NCBI GenBank assembly: GCA_913777325.1
Contig: CAJYSA010000072.1
Span: 1 to 64,000, forward strand
Source: an uncultured Sphingomonas sp.
Lineage (GTDB): Bacteria; Pseudomonadota; Alphaproteobacteria; Sphingomonadales; Sphingomonadaceae
DNA length: 64,000 nucleotides
Direction of reading: 5' to 3'
The notes under the pieces are model-generated. The model was not told where the DNA came from. It saw only the letters and a program-made list of their open reading frames with translations, and did no database searches. Positions 35,464-42,981 of the stretch are shown here, one piece after another. The number at the start of each line of letters is the position of its first letter. Position 1 is the first letter of the stretch. The translations under genes and the position numbers were made by a program.

Positions 35464-36245
35464 CCGCCATTCTCAAGAACGCCGCGGAGCTGGCGCTGAT
35501 GCGTGAATCCGGGCGACTGCTCGCTCGGGTCTTCGCGATGCTCGATCGGCAATCACTGGCGGGGGTGTCGACCCTCGCGGTCAACGATCTGGTCGAGCGC
35601 TACATCGTCGACGATTTGCACGCCCGGCCGGCCAGCAAGGGGCAATACGGCTTCGCATTCGTGCTCAACAGCTCGATCAACCAGGTGGTCTGCCATGGCG
35701 TGCCGGACGCGAGCGAGATCATCCGCGACGGCGATATCGTGAACCTGGACATTACGCTGGAGAAAGATGGCTTCATCGCCGATTCCAGCAAGACCTATCT
35801 GGTGGGCGATGTCGCGCCCGCCGCACGGCGGCTGGTTCGCGTCGCGCAGGAGGCGATGTGGAAGGGGATCGCGCAGGTCCGCCCCGGAGCGCGGCTGGGC
35901 GATGTAGGTGCGGCGATCGATCGTCATGCCAAGCAGCACGGCTATTCGGTCGTTCGTGACTTCTGCGGCCATGGCATCGGGCGTGAGATGCACGAGGCGC
36001 CCGAAGTGCTGAATTACGGGCGACCCGGCACCGGCGCGGTGCTGCGCGAGGGAATGACCTTCACCGTCGAACCGATGGTCAATCAGGGTACGCGCAAGGT
36101 GACGACCCGCGACGACGGCTGGACGGTGGAAACCGGCGATCGCAAGCTGTCGGCACAATTCGAGCATACGGTGGCGGTCACCGCGACCGGCGTGGAGGTG
36201 CTAACGCTGCGTGAGGGCGAGCCGGTACCCAAGGAGATACGCTGA
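35460..36245 (+). CDS. map: Type I methionine aminopeptidase
   Basis: A 261-residue metalloprotease that removes N-terminal Met from nascent proteins. Metal ligands are visible in the VNLDITLEKDGFIADSSKT segment (two Asp), GHGIGREMHEAPEV (His), FTVEPMV (Glu) and QFEHTVAV (Glu). Length is normal and the N-terminal SH3-binding extension is absent. It is coupled to the ParD-like gene by a 4-base overlap. I have not checked whether a second map exists elsewhere in the genome. Confidence 0.95.
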   Translation: MTAILKNAAELALMRESGRLLARVFAMLDRQSLAGVSTLAVNDLVERYIVDDLHARPASKGQYGFAFVLNSSINQVVCHGVPDASEIIRDGDIVNLDITLEKDGFIADSSKTYLVGDVAPAARRLVRVAQEAMWKGIAQVRPGARLGDVGAAIDRHAKQHGYSVVRDFCGHGIGREMHEAPEVLNYGRPGTGAVLREGMTFTVEPMVNQGTRKVTTRDDGWTVETGDRKLSAQFEHTVAVTATGVEVLTLREGEPVPKEIR

Positions 36246-36284
36246 CCTCTTCCCCGTCGCGCGCCATCCCGCTACAGGCCCGCC

Positions 36285-37838
36285 ATGGAGCATCCCGACA
36301 ACATCCTCATCGTCGATTTCGGCAGCCAGGTGACCCAGTTGATCGCGCGTCGTGTGCGCGAAGCCGGGGTCTACAGCGAAGTCGTGCCGTTCCAGTCCGC
36401 CGCCGACGCGTTCGTGCGGCTGAGGCCGAAGGGCGTCATCCTATCGGGCGGTCCTGCCTCGGTGGTTGATGAGGGAAGTCCCCGTGCGCCGCAGGAAATT
36501 TTCGAGGCGGGCGTGCCCGTGCTCGGCATCTGTTATGGTCAGCAGGTGATGAACACCCAGCTCGGCGGACGTGTCGAAAAGGGCATGTCAGGCGAATTCG
36601 GGGCGGCGTTCGTCGCGGTCGATCAGCCTTGCGCCTTGTTCGACGGGCTGTGGCAGGCGGGCGACAAGCATCAGGTGTGGATGAGCCACGGCGATCATGT
36701 CGCGGCGCTCGCACCGGGCTTCGCGCCGGTCGCATCTTCGCCGGGGGCGCCGTTCGCGATCACCGCGGATGAGGCTCGCCGCTTTTACGGGATGCAGTTC
36801 CACCCCGAAGTGGTGCACACCCCCGATGGCGCGAAGCTGATCGCCAATTTCGCGCGTCATGTCTGCGGGTTGGCGGGCGATTGGACGATGGCGGAGTTTC
36901 GCAGCGTCAAGATTGCGGAGATCCGCGAACAGGTCGGCGACAAGCGCGTGATCTGCGGGCTGTCGGGGGGCGTCGACTCGGCCGTGGCGGCGGTGCTGAT
37001 TCATGAGGCGATTGGCGAGCAACTCACCTGCGTGTTCGTCGATGGCGGGATCCTGCGCGAGGGGGAGGCCGAGCAGGTCGTCGGCCTGTTTCGCGGTGCC
37101 TACAATATTCCGCTGGTGCATGTGCAGGCGCAGGACCTGTTCATGGACGGCCTCGCCGGGGTCACCGACCCGGAGGCCAAGCGCAAGTTCATCGGCAAGA
37201 CCTTCATCGACGTGTTCGAGGCGGAGGCCAAGAAGATCGGCGGCGCGGACTTCCTCGCGCAGGGCACGCTCTATCCGGACGTGATCGAAAGCGTCAGCTT
37301 CACCGGCGGCCCGTCGGTGACGATCAAGAGCCACCACAATGTTGGCGGGCTACCCGAGCGGATGAACATGAAGCTTGTCGAGCCGCTGCGCGAATTGTTC
37401 AAGGACGAGGTGCGCGCGCTGGGCCGTGAACTGGGGCTGCCCGACGTGTTCGTCGGTCGTCACCCGTTCCCCGGGCCGGGGCTTGCGATCCGCATCCCTG
37501 GCGAAGTGACGAAGGAACGTTGCGACATCCTGCGGAAGGCTGACGCGATCTATCTGGAAGAGATCCGGAATGCCGGCCTCTACGACACGATCTGGCAGGC
37601 GTTTGCGGTGCTGCTGCCGGTGCGCTCGGTCGGCGTGATGGGCGACGGGCGGACCTACGACAGCGTCTTGGCCCTGCGCGCGGTGACATCGGTCGACGGA
37701 ATGACGGCGGAAGCTTTTCAGTTCCAGGGCGACTTCCTGCCACGCGTCGCCACCCGGATCATCAACGAGGTGAAGGGCGTCAATCGCGTGACCTATGACT
37801 ATACCTCCAAGCCGCCGGGGACGATCGAGTGGGAATGA
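36285..37838 (+). CDS. guaA: GMP synthase (glutamine-hydrolysing)
   Basis: A 517-residue two-domain enzyme converting XMP to GMP. The glutaminase domain (~1-200) has Cys in LGICYGQQ and His/Glu in FHPEVVHT. The ATP-pyrophosphatase domain has the P-loop [10 protein letters not shown], and the C-terminal dimerisation domain ends [18 protein letters not shown], the classic GuaA terminus. It lies 39 bases after map on the same strand. Confidence 0.98.
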   Translation: MEHPDNILIVDFGSQVTQLIARRVREAGVYSEVVPFQSAADAFVRLRPKGVILSGGPASVVDEGSPRAPQEIFEAGVPVLGICYGQQVMNTQLGGRVEKGMSGEFGAAFVAVDQPCALFDGLWQAGDKHQVWMSHGDHVAALAPGFAPVASSPGAPFAITADEARRFYGMQFHPEVVHTPDGAKLIANFARHVCGLAGDWTMAEFRSVKIAEIREQVGDKRVICGLSGGVDSAVAAVLIHEAIGEQLTCVFVDGGILREGEAEQVVGLFRGAYNIPLVHVQAQDLFMDGLAGVTDPEAKRKFIGKTFIDVFEAEAKKIGGADFLAQGTLYPDVIESVSFTGGPSVTIKSHHNVGGLPERMNMKLVEPLRELFKDEVRALGRELGLPDVFVGRHPFPGPGLAIRIPGEVTKERCDILRKADAIYLEEIRNAGLYDTIWQAFAVLLPVRSVGVMGDGRTYDSVLALRAVTSVDGMTAEAFQFQGDFLPRVATRIINEVKGVNRVTYDYTSKPPGTIEWE

Positions 37839-37982
37839 TGTGGGCTTGAGACAAGGCGGGGCATGACGGCAGAAGGTGGTTCGAATCGCTACGCGCCGTC
37901 GGGAGGCCGATCACAAAGGCCGCGCGATGGTTTGCGCCGAGGATCCGTGCCAGAACGGTTGTGTGCCATCGGGGAATGATCG

Positions 37983-38552
37983 ATGATTGCCGTCCTCCTG
38001 TACCTCGCTCTTCAAGCCGCGCCCACGTCGCCGCCTCCCGCTGCCGCGACCTATCGCGGCGAAGGCCAGATGCGGTTGTTCGACACGATCTGCGGGCACG
38101 TCTTTCCCGATGACGCGCGCGTCGCGGAAGGTTTGGCGAAGGTGCCGGGCGCCCGCGCCCTGACCCCCGATGAACTGCGTATCTATCTGAAGGACGATCC
38201 CGGTCGCGGCTGGATCATGCCCGCCGGCACCAGCCGGATCGTGGTGACGATCGAGGCGCCGCCCATTCATTCCTGCGCGGTCCGGATCACCAACACCGAT
38301 GGCGTCATCGACGAGGGTAGGTGGCAGCGGTTGCTGACCGGCGCGCAGGCGCGCAGCGGCGGCGGGTTCGTCGCGATGGCGCCGCAAACCTTCGATGTCG
38401 GCGAGATCCGTTCGCAGGCCAGTGGCGTGCAGAAGCAGGGCAAGGACGGCGCGGCGGAGGCGATCTATCTGATCCGCAGCACGCCCCGCAAACCAGGCTT
38501 CGCCACGGAGATCCGCATGGTGCGCCAGATCGTTGCGCCGCGACGGCCTTGA
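37983..38552 (+). CDS. Secreted or membrane-tethered hypothetical protein
   Basis: A 189-residue protein with a short hydrophobic N terminus (MIAVLLYLALQAAP), likely a signal peptide, followed by a Pro/Ala linker. The mature part has two cysteines (DTICGHV and HSCAVR) and QTFDVGEIRSQASG. The family is not recognised. A 144-base gap separates it from guaA. Confidence 0.75.
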   Translation: MIAVLLYLALQAAPTSPPPAAATYRGEGQMRLFDTICGHVFPDDARVAEGLAKVPGARALTPDELRIYLKDDPGRGWIMPAGTSRIVVTIEAPPIHSCAVRITNTDGVIDEGRWQRLLTGAQARSGGGFVAMAPQTFDVGEIRSQASGVQKQGKDGAAEAIYLIRSTPRKPGFATEIRMVRQIVAPRRP

Positions 38553-38663
38553 ACACCGCGGTTCGACGCGCTGACCAGACAAACACGTGGGCCAGGAATG
38601 CTACGGCGAACGCTGGCGACAAGATGATCGATCAATTTCAGTGTTCAGGTGGAGGCGACCGAA

Positions 38664-39011
38664 ATGGCCGTGACGCTATATGGAATTGCCAACTGCGACA
38701 CGGTCAAGAAGGCCCGCACGTGGCTCGACACGCACGGCGTGACCTTCGCCTTCCACGACTACAAGAAGGTTGGTGTAGACGAGCAAGCGCTGGACGGCTG
38801 GATCGCGCAGGTCGGTTGGGAAACATTGCTCAATCGCGCCGGAACGACGTTTCGCAAGCTGCCCGATGCGGACAAGGCGGATATCGATGCAGGCAAGGCG
38901 CGCGGGTTGATGATCGCTCACCCGTCTATGATCAAGCGACCGGTTTTGGTTGCTGGCGATCGCGTCGAGGTCGGCTTCAAGCCCGAACGCTATGCCGCGC
39001 TGTTCGGTTGA
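38664..39011 (+). CDS. ArsC/Spx-family protein (YffB-like)
   Basis: A 115-residue thioredoxin-fold protein with MAVTLYGIANCDTVKKARTWL at the N terminus: a single Cys in NCDTVKKA, as in the YffB/Spx branch rather than the CxxC of Spx. The C terminus has IKRPVLV, typical of the ArsC family. The role is probably glutathione-linked reduction, by family; arsenate reductase activity is not established. The start is ATG 38664, not GTG 38649. Confidence 0.85.
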   Translation: MAVTLYGIANCDTVKKARTWLDTHGVTFAFHDYKKVGVDEQALDGWIAQVGWETLLNRAGTTFRKLPDADKADIDAGKARGLMIAHPSMIKRPVLVAGDRVEVGFKPERYAALFG

Positions 39012-39063
39012 TACGCGTTCATCGTTGACCAGACGGACGCCGAAACCTAGGAAATCGGCCCGT

Positions 39064-39140
39064 GCCCCCGTAGCTCAGCAGGATAGAGCGACGGTTTCCT
39101 AAACCGCAGGTCGTGAGTTCGAATCTCGCCGGGGGCACCA
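39064..39140 (+). tRNA. tRNA-Arg (CCT)
   Basis: A 77-base cloverleaf with encoded CCA. The acceptor stem is GCCCCCG (39064-39070) with CGGGGGC (39130-39136), followed by ACCA. The T-loop GTTCGAATC is present and the anticodon CCT is at 39098-39100, reading AGG codons. The outermost anticodon-stem pair is an A-C mismatch. Confidence 0.96.
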
Positions 39141-39250
39141 GGGCGCTGCCGGGCCACGATGTTGGCGCGCCGGATGACGGTAGAGAACGTGCCGGTCCGC
39201 GTACCTGCTCTGTGAGGTGGTACTCCGCTCGTACCATCCGCCGATATTGA

Positions 39251-39278
39251 AACGGGGGCCGCTGACGCGACCCCCGTT
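39251..39278 (-). terminator. Hairpin after lpd
   Basis: AACGGGGG (39251-39258) pairs with CCCCCGTT (39271-39278) across a 12-base loop, 48 bases after the lpd stop on -. The - strand continues TCAATAT, a weak U-tract. It is likely the end of the 2-oxoglutarate dehydrogenase operon. Confidence 0.6.
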
Positions 39279-39326
39279 CGATTGTCGTCGCGCGCACCTT
39301 CCGGCGTCGCGCGTCGTCCCGCATGC

Positions 39327-40727
39327 TCAGATGTGGATCGGCTTGCCCTGTACCGCCATCGCGGCTTCCTTCACCGCTTCCGAATGCGTCGGGTGCGCGT
39401 GGCAGGTGTACGCGATGTCCTCGCTGGTCGCGCCAAACTCCATCGCCTGTGCGGCCTGCGCGATCATCGTGCCCGCGACGCTGGCGATGCACCACACGCC
39501 CAGCACGCGGTCGGTCTTGGCGTCGGCGATCACCTTCACCAGCCCGTCCGGCTCGTGGTTGGTCTTGGCACGGCTGTTGGCCATCATCGGGAACTTGCCG
39601 ACCTTCACTTCGCCCTGTTCGCGCGCGGCCTCCTCGGTCAGCCCGACGCCCGCGATCTCCGGCCAGGTATAGACGACCGACGGGATGATCGCGTGATTCA
39701 CGATGCCGTGCTGCCCGGCGATGTTCTCGGCGACCGCAATGCCCTCGTCCTCGGCCTTGTGCGCCAGCATCGGACCCGGCACCACGTCGCCGATCGCCCA
39801 CACGCCCTCCGCCTTGGTGCGGAAATCATGGTCGATCTCGATCTGGCCGCGCTGATTGGTCGACAGCCCCGCGGCCCCGAGGTTCAGACCATCGGTGTTC
39901 GGGCGCCGCCCGATCGACACCAGCACATGGCTCGCCTCGATCGTCGTCGCCTCGCCACCGGCGGCGGGCTCGACGGTCAGGATCGCCTTGTCGCCGTCCA
40001 CCTTGATCGCGGTGACCTTCGTCGACAGCTGAAAATCGATCCCCTGCTTCTTGAAGATCTTGTTCGATTCCTTGCGGATATCGCCATCGAAGCCCGGCAG
40101 GATCTGGTCGAGATATTCGACGCAGGTCACCTTGGCGCCCAGGCGGCGCCACACGCTGCCCAGCTCCAGCCCGATCACGCCTCCGCCGATCACGACCAGA
40201 TGCTCGGGGACCGTCGGTAGGTCGAGTGCGCCGGTCGAATCGACGATGATCTTCTGGTCGATCTCGACGCCTGGGAGCGGCGTGACGCTGGAGCCGGTCG
40301 CGATCACGATGTTCTTCGCGGTCACGGTCTGCCCGGCGACGTCGACGCTGTGCGCATCCTTGAACGCCGCGCGGCCCTTCAGCCACGTCACCTTGTTCTT
40401 CTTGAACAGATATTCGATGCCGCCGGTCAGTTGCTTCACCGCGTCGCGGCGCTGGCCGTGCATCGTGTCGAGGTCGAGTTCGACCGTGGTCTTGATGCCC
40501 AGCTTCGCCATCGCGCCGTTGGCGGCGTGATCGTACAGCTCGGAGGCGTGGAGCAGCGCCTTCGACGGGATGCAGCCGACGTTGAGGCAGGTGCCGCCCA
40601 ACGTCTCGCGACTCTCGGCGCACGCGGTCTTCAGCCCGAGCTGCGCGGCGCGGATCGCCGCGACATAGCCGCCGGGGCCGGCACCGATCACGAGGACGTC
40701 ATAGTCGTACTGCTGTTCGTCAGCCAT
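39327..40727 (-). CDS. lpd: Dihydrolipoyl dehydrogenase
   Basis: A 466-residue FAD disulfide oxidoreductase, the E3 component for 2-oxoglutarate dehydrogenase. Dinucleotide-binding VIGAGPGGYVAAIRAAQLG at the N terminus, the redox-active disulfide GGTCLNVGC, a second NAD fold VIGGGVIGLELGSVW, and the C-terminal His-Glu catalytic motif (HAHPTHSE) are visible. The start is ATG 40727 (MADEQQYDYDV). It is the last gene of the operon. Confidence 0.97.
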   Translation of the reverse strand: MADEQQYDYDVLVIGAGPGGYVAAIRAAQLGLKTACAESRETLGGTCLNVGCIPSKALLHASELYDHAANGAMAKLGIKTTVELDLDTMHGQRRDAVKQLTGGIEYLFKKNKVTWLKGRAAFKDAHSVDVAGQTVTAKNIVIATGSSVTPLPGVEIDQKIIVDSTGALDLPTVPEHLVVIGGGVIGLELGSVWRRLGAKVTCVEYLDQILPGFDGDIRKESNKIFKKQGIDFQLSTKVTAIKVDGDKAILTVEPAAGGEATTIEASHVLVSIGRRPNTDGLNLGAAGLSTNQRGQIEIDHDFRTKAEGVWAIGDVVPGPMLAHKAEDEGIAVAENIAGQHGIVNHAIIPSVVYTWPEIAGVGLTEEAAREQGEVKVGKFPMMANSRAKTNHEPDGLVKVIADAKTDRVLGVWCIASVAGTMIAQAAQAMEFGATSEDIAYTCHAHPTHSEAVKEAAMAVQGKPIHI

Positions 40728-40747
40728 AGTCTGTTCCCGTACCATCG

Positions 40748-41248
40748 TTATGCGAGGACCCTCAGGGCTCCATCGCCGGCCGCCGCGCAACCCGCAGCGA
40801 ATGTCCGCAAGGCCGGCACGCCTTGCATGATATAGTCAAGCGCGTCGGAACCTTCATCCAGGAAGTCTTCCGCCTGATACACTTCCGCATCCACCATCGC
40901 CTGCGGATCATATCGCGCGGCAACCTCCGCGTCGTCGATCGCCGCCAAGGCGTCGGCGAACGTTCTTAACCGGTCGGGCGTGATAACCGAGAATGAGAAT
41001 GACCCCAGCGCACCCGTGCTGACGAATGGTGTCTCGTCGGCGATTATACCCAGCGGATGGCCAGTGCCATAGGCCTGTCCGGTCAGCATGAAATGCAGCG
41101 CCTGCCAGGCCTTGTCGAACTCAATCAGCTTAGGATCGTGCTCTTCATATTCTTCCGGAAAGAAAAAACTTTCCGCTGCGGCAGGCTCGCCAAGACAACG
41201 CTCGATCTCCGCGGGCGTTGCCCGGCGTAGGTACATAACCATTCCCAC
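40748..41248 (-). CDS. DUF1877 (YfbM-like) protein
   Basis: A 166-residue protein with the DUF1877 pattern: MGMVMYLRRATPAEIERCL at the start, DKAWQALHFMLTG in the middle, and ITPDRLRTFADALAAID. Function is unknown. It is inserted between odhB (13 bases upstream) and lpd (20 bases downstream) on the same strand, so it is transcribed with the dehydrogenase complex. Such a guest gene is unusual in this operon. Confidence 0.88.
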   Translation of the reverse strand: MGMVMYLRRATPAEIERCLGEPAAAESFFFPEEYEEHDPKLIEFDKAWQALHFMLTGQAYGTGHPLGIIADETPFVSTGALGSFSFSVITPDRLRTFADALAAIDDAEVAARYDPQAMVDAEVYQAEDFLDEGSDALDYIMQGVPALRTFAAGCAAAGDGALRVLA

Positions 41249-41261
41249 CGGGCGCTCGTCC

Positions 41262-42473
41262 TTACAGATCGATCAGGATGCGGGTCGGGTCTTCGATCGC
41301 GTTCTTCAGCGCGACGAGGAAGGTCACCGCTTCGCGACCGTCGATCAGACGGTGGTCGTAGCTGAGCGCGAGGTACATCATCGGGCGCACCACGACCTGG
41401 CCGTCACGGACCACCGGGCGCTCCTCAATGCGGTGCAGGCCCAGCACCGCCGACTGCGGCGGGTTGATGATCGGGGTCGACATCAGCGAGCCGAACACGC
41501 CGCCGTTCGAGATCGTGAAGGTGCCGCCCTTCATCTCGTCCATCTTCAGCGTGCCGTCCTTGGCGCGCTTGCCGAAGTCGCCGATCGTCTTCTCGATCCC
41601 TGCGACCGACAGGTCCTGCGCATCGCGGATGACCGGCACGACCAGCCCGTTCGGCGCGCTGACCGCGACCGAGATGTCGGCGTAATCGTGATAGACGATC
41701 TCGTCGCCTTCTACCGAGGCGTTGACCGAGGGAATGTCCTTCAGCGCCATCGTCGCGGCCTTCACGAAGAAGCCCATGAAGCCGAGGCGGACGCCGTGCT
41801 TCTTCTCGAACAGATCCTTGTACTTGGCGCGCGCCTCGATCACGGCGGTCATGTCGACGTCGTTGAACGTCGTCAGCATCGCGGCGGTGTTCTGCGCTTC
41901 CTTCAGGCGCTTGGCGATCGTCTGGCGCAGGCGCGTCATCTTCACGCGCTCTTCCTTGCGCCCGCCCGAGATCGGAGTCGGAGCAGGGGTAGCGGCGGGG
42001 GCGGCGGCGGGCTTCGAGGAGGCGGCAGCGGCGACGTCCTCCTTGGTCAGGCGGCCGTCCTTGCCGGTGCCCTTCACCGTCGACGGATCGACGCCGTGTT
42101 CCAGCACCGCGCGGCGCACCGACGGCGACAGTGCAGCGGCGGCGTCACCCGATGGCGCCGGCGCGGCGGCGGGGGCGGGGGCCGGGGTCTCGGTCACGGA
42201 AGGCTGCGGTGCTTCGCTCTTCGCGGACGCGCCATCGCCGCTCTCGATCGTCGCGATCAGCGCGCCGACCTCGACCGTGTCGCCGACCTTGACCGCATGC
42301 TGTCCCATCACGCCGGCGACGGGCGAGGGAACCTCGACCGACACCTTGTCGGTTTCGAGACTGGCGATCGGCTCATCGGCGGCGACTGCGTCGCCGGGCT
42401 GCTTCAGCCATTCCCCGACTGTCGCTTCGGTGATCGATTCGCCCAGCGTGGGGACGAGGACCTCGGTTGCCAT
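41262..42473 (-). CDS. odhB: 2-oxoglutarate dehydrogenase E2 (dihydrolipoyl succinyltransferase)
   Basis: A 403-residue protein. The N-terminal lipoyl domain has the lipoylated Lys in [11 protein letters not shown], followed by an Ala/Pro-rich linker. A peripheral-subunit-binding domain ([27 protein letters not shown]) precedes the C-terminal acyltransferase domain, with catalytic His in [12 protein letters not shown]. It depends on LipA made from this window. The start is ATG 42473. Confidence 0.97.
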   Translation of the reverse strand: MATEVLVPTLGESITEATVGEWLKQPGDAVAADEPIASLETDKVSVEVPSPVAGVMGQHAVKVGDTVEVGALIATIESGDGASAKSEAPQPSVTETPAPAPAAAPAPSGDAAAALSPSVRRAVLEHGVDPSTVKGTGKDGRLTKEDVAAAASSKPAAAPAATPAPTPISGGRKEERVKMTRLRQTIAKRLKEAQNTAAMLTTFNDVDMTAVIEARAKYKDLFEKKHGVRLGFMGFFVKAATMALKDIPSVNASVEGDEIVYHDYADISVAVSAPNGLVVPVIRDAQDLSVAGIEKTIGDFGKRAKDGTLKMDEMKGGTFTISNGGVFGSLMSTPIINPPQSAVLGLHRIEERPVVRDGQVVVRPMMYLALSYDHRLIDGREAVTFLVALKNAIEDPTRILIDL

Positions 42474-42474
42474 G

Positions 42475-42981
42475 TTACTTCCTGTCCTGTTCATCGTCGA
42501 TGTAGGTGGCGTCGTCGTTCAGCTTGGACAACGGCGCGGTACGAAGGGTGTTCATTTGCGTGTCGTCGCATGCCAGCTTCGCCACCGCACCCGCAGGTGT
42601 GTCCTCGGCCAGTTTGGCGATCGACAGCGATTGTCCCGCCGCCAGCATCTCCGCCTGTGACTGAACGGTGAAGGCGGAGGCGACGGCGGTGGCGTGGGTC
42701 AGCGTCGGATCGATCGCAAAGGCCTTGATGGCGAGCACGCGATCGGCGGCGCAGTCGAAGCGGAAGACGGTCAGCAGCCGCGGCGTGTCGCCGGGCACGC
42801 CGATCATCAGCAGCCCGATGGTCCGATCGTCGGCCGGCCCATACGTTCCCAGCGCGCTCCGATGCGGGGCCGGCAGGATCGGATGCCAGACGAAGTCGCG
42901 CAACGCCGGCGCGTCACCCACGACAGGGGCAGGCCCCGCCGCGGCGGCGAGCGCACCGGCGATGATCGCGACGATCGACAT
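42475..42981 (-). CDS. Small secreted protein inside the odh operon
   Basis: A 168-residue protein with a short Ala-rich N-terminal signal ([19 protein letters not shown]). The mature part holds two Cys (RFDCAADR and KLACDDTQ) and is otherwise unrecognised. Its ATG overlaps the odhA stop (TGATG-type) and its stop is one base from the odhB start, so it is tightly packed between E1 and E2. A secreted product here is unexpected. Confidence 0.82.
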   Translation of the reverse strand: MSIVAIIAGALAAAAGPAPVVGDAPALRDFVWHPILPAPHRSALGTYGPADDRTIGLLMIGVPGDTPRLLTVFRFDCAADRVLAIKAFAIDPTLTHATAVASAFTVQSQAEMLAAGQSLSIAKLAEDTPAGAVAKLACDDTQMNTLRTAPLSKLNDDATYIDDEQDRK

